NCBI GenBank assembly: GCA_030613055.1
Contig: JAUWMR010000018.1
Span: 1-64,000 of the forward strand
DNA: 64,000 nucleotides
DNA from: Desulfobacteraceae bacterium
GTDB taxonomy: Bacteria > Desulfobacterota > DSM-4660 > Desulfatiglandales > Desulfatiglandaceae
Direction of reading: 5' to 3'
Shown here: piece by piece, positions 63,714-64,000 of the stretch
Layout: each line of letters begins with the position of its first letter
Numbering within the stretch: the stretch's first letter is position 1
The notes under the pieces: generated by a model
Told to the model about the DNA's origin: nothing
Databases searched by the model: none
What the model saw: the letters and a program-made list of their open reading frames with translations, nothing else
Position numbers and translations under genes: made by a program

Positions 63714-64000
63714 TCAAAGGTATGCCGCCCTCTGCTCATCATCCGTCCACACCTCTTCCTTGAACTTTTTGATATCCTCTTGATACTTGAGGATGCAACC
63801 CAAGGTCTCCATGACTACTTCTTCATCTATGTGCTTTCTGTGCATGGTCATAAGGGCCTGTGCCCAATCCAGTGTCTCGGAGACCCCTGGTTTTTTAAGG
63901 AAATCTACTGTTCTGATTCGCTGCATAAAACGGGTAATCTGCTCTGAGAAACGGGCTTCGATGCCGGGAAGCCTCGTCGTGATAATCCTGTATTCCTTCT
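63714..64000 (-). CDS. MoxR-type AAA+ ATPase (CoxD-like), C-terminal part
   Basis: The gene enters from beyond the window; only the last 95 or so residues are visible. They include TTRLPGIEARFSEQITRFMQ and SETLDWAQALMTMHRKHID, typical of the C-terminal lid of MoxR/CoxD ATPases, and end QRAAYL. It precedes the CoxE-like VWA gene, the usual pairing for metal insertion or enzyme activation. The ATPase motifs lie outside the window. Confidence 0.8.
   Translation of the reverse strand, partial: KEYRIITTRLPGIEARFSEQITRFMQRIRTVDFLKKPGVSETLDWAQALMTMHRKHIDEEVVMETLGCILKYQEDIKKFKEEVWTDDEQRAAYL

Overview
The window looks like chromosomal DNA of a Gram-negative, flagellated bacterium, most probably a member of the Desulfobacterota (old Deltaproteobacteria). 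The grounds are the outer-membrane machinery (LolA, TonB-ExbBD), the run of large hybrid histidine kinases with His-box AGGIAHDxNN, the sigma-54 response regulator, GspE/PilB, and the style of the intergenic palindromes. This placement is inference; no rRNA or tRNA gene was found. Genes fill most of the window, but the gaps are unusually rich in short interspersed inverted-repeat elements and broken gene ends.

Region 1 (1-8.3 kb) is a motility and c-di-GMP block: an HPt protein, a CheX-CheX-FliN fusion, a PilZ protein and a hybrid kinase on the plus strand, facing motA-motB and a REC/HD-GYP-like protein on the minus strand. It is bracketed by two 170-bp repeat copies in opposite orientation. 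Region 2 (8.8-16 kb) holds a second HPt protein, a hybrid kinase without a recognisable start codon, an HDOD protein, a roadblock/LC7 protein with a small partner, a broken molybdenum-carrier-like gene, a DUF4126 membrane protein, a TM2 protein and a TPR protein. Region 3 (16.7-33.6 kb) is a signalling island: four large sensor kinases, a Tat-exported beta-lactamase-fold protein, a REC-LuxR regulator, a sigma-54 activator, a probable sigma-54 promoter, and a chemoreceptor. Receiver-domain debris there and at 45.8 kb shows that hybrid kinases have been cut and rejoined.

Region 4 (34.8-40.7 kb) is a cobalamin uptake operon on the minus strand: a B12 riboswitch with its terminator, btuF-btuC-btuD, exbB, exbD and tonB. 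Region 5 (40.7-49.7 kb) contains a nicotinamidase homologue lacking the catalytic lysine, kdsD overlapping a DapA homologue lacking the Schiff-base lysine, an orphan hicB beside a hicA remnant, a DUF4143 ATPase, a membrane protein, a MinD-like ATPase paired with a J-like/RodZ-HTH protein, and orn. Region 6 (49.9-64 kb) is mostly housekeeping: sucCD, a Zn-ribbon protein, tatA, ssb, RNase J, ftsK, lolA, a GspE/PilB ATPase with a C-terminal cyclic-nucleotide-binding domain, and a CoxE-like VWA protein with the end of a MoxR-type ATPase.

The signal least explained by ordinary annotation is the set of at least four distinct families of short elements with terminal inverted repeats and no transposase. 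They sit at operon edges and gene breakpoints. The most distinctive family (315 and 333 bp, two copies) lies in divergent gene spacers.
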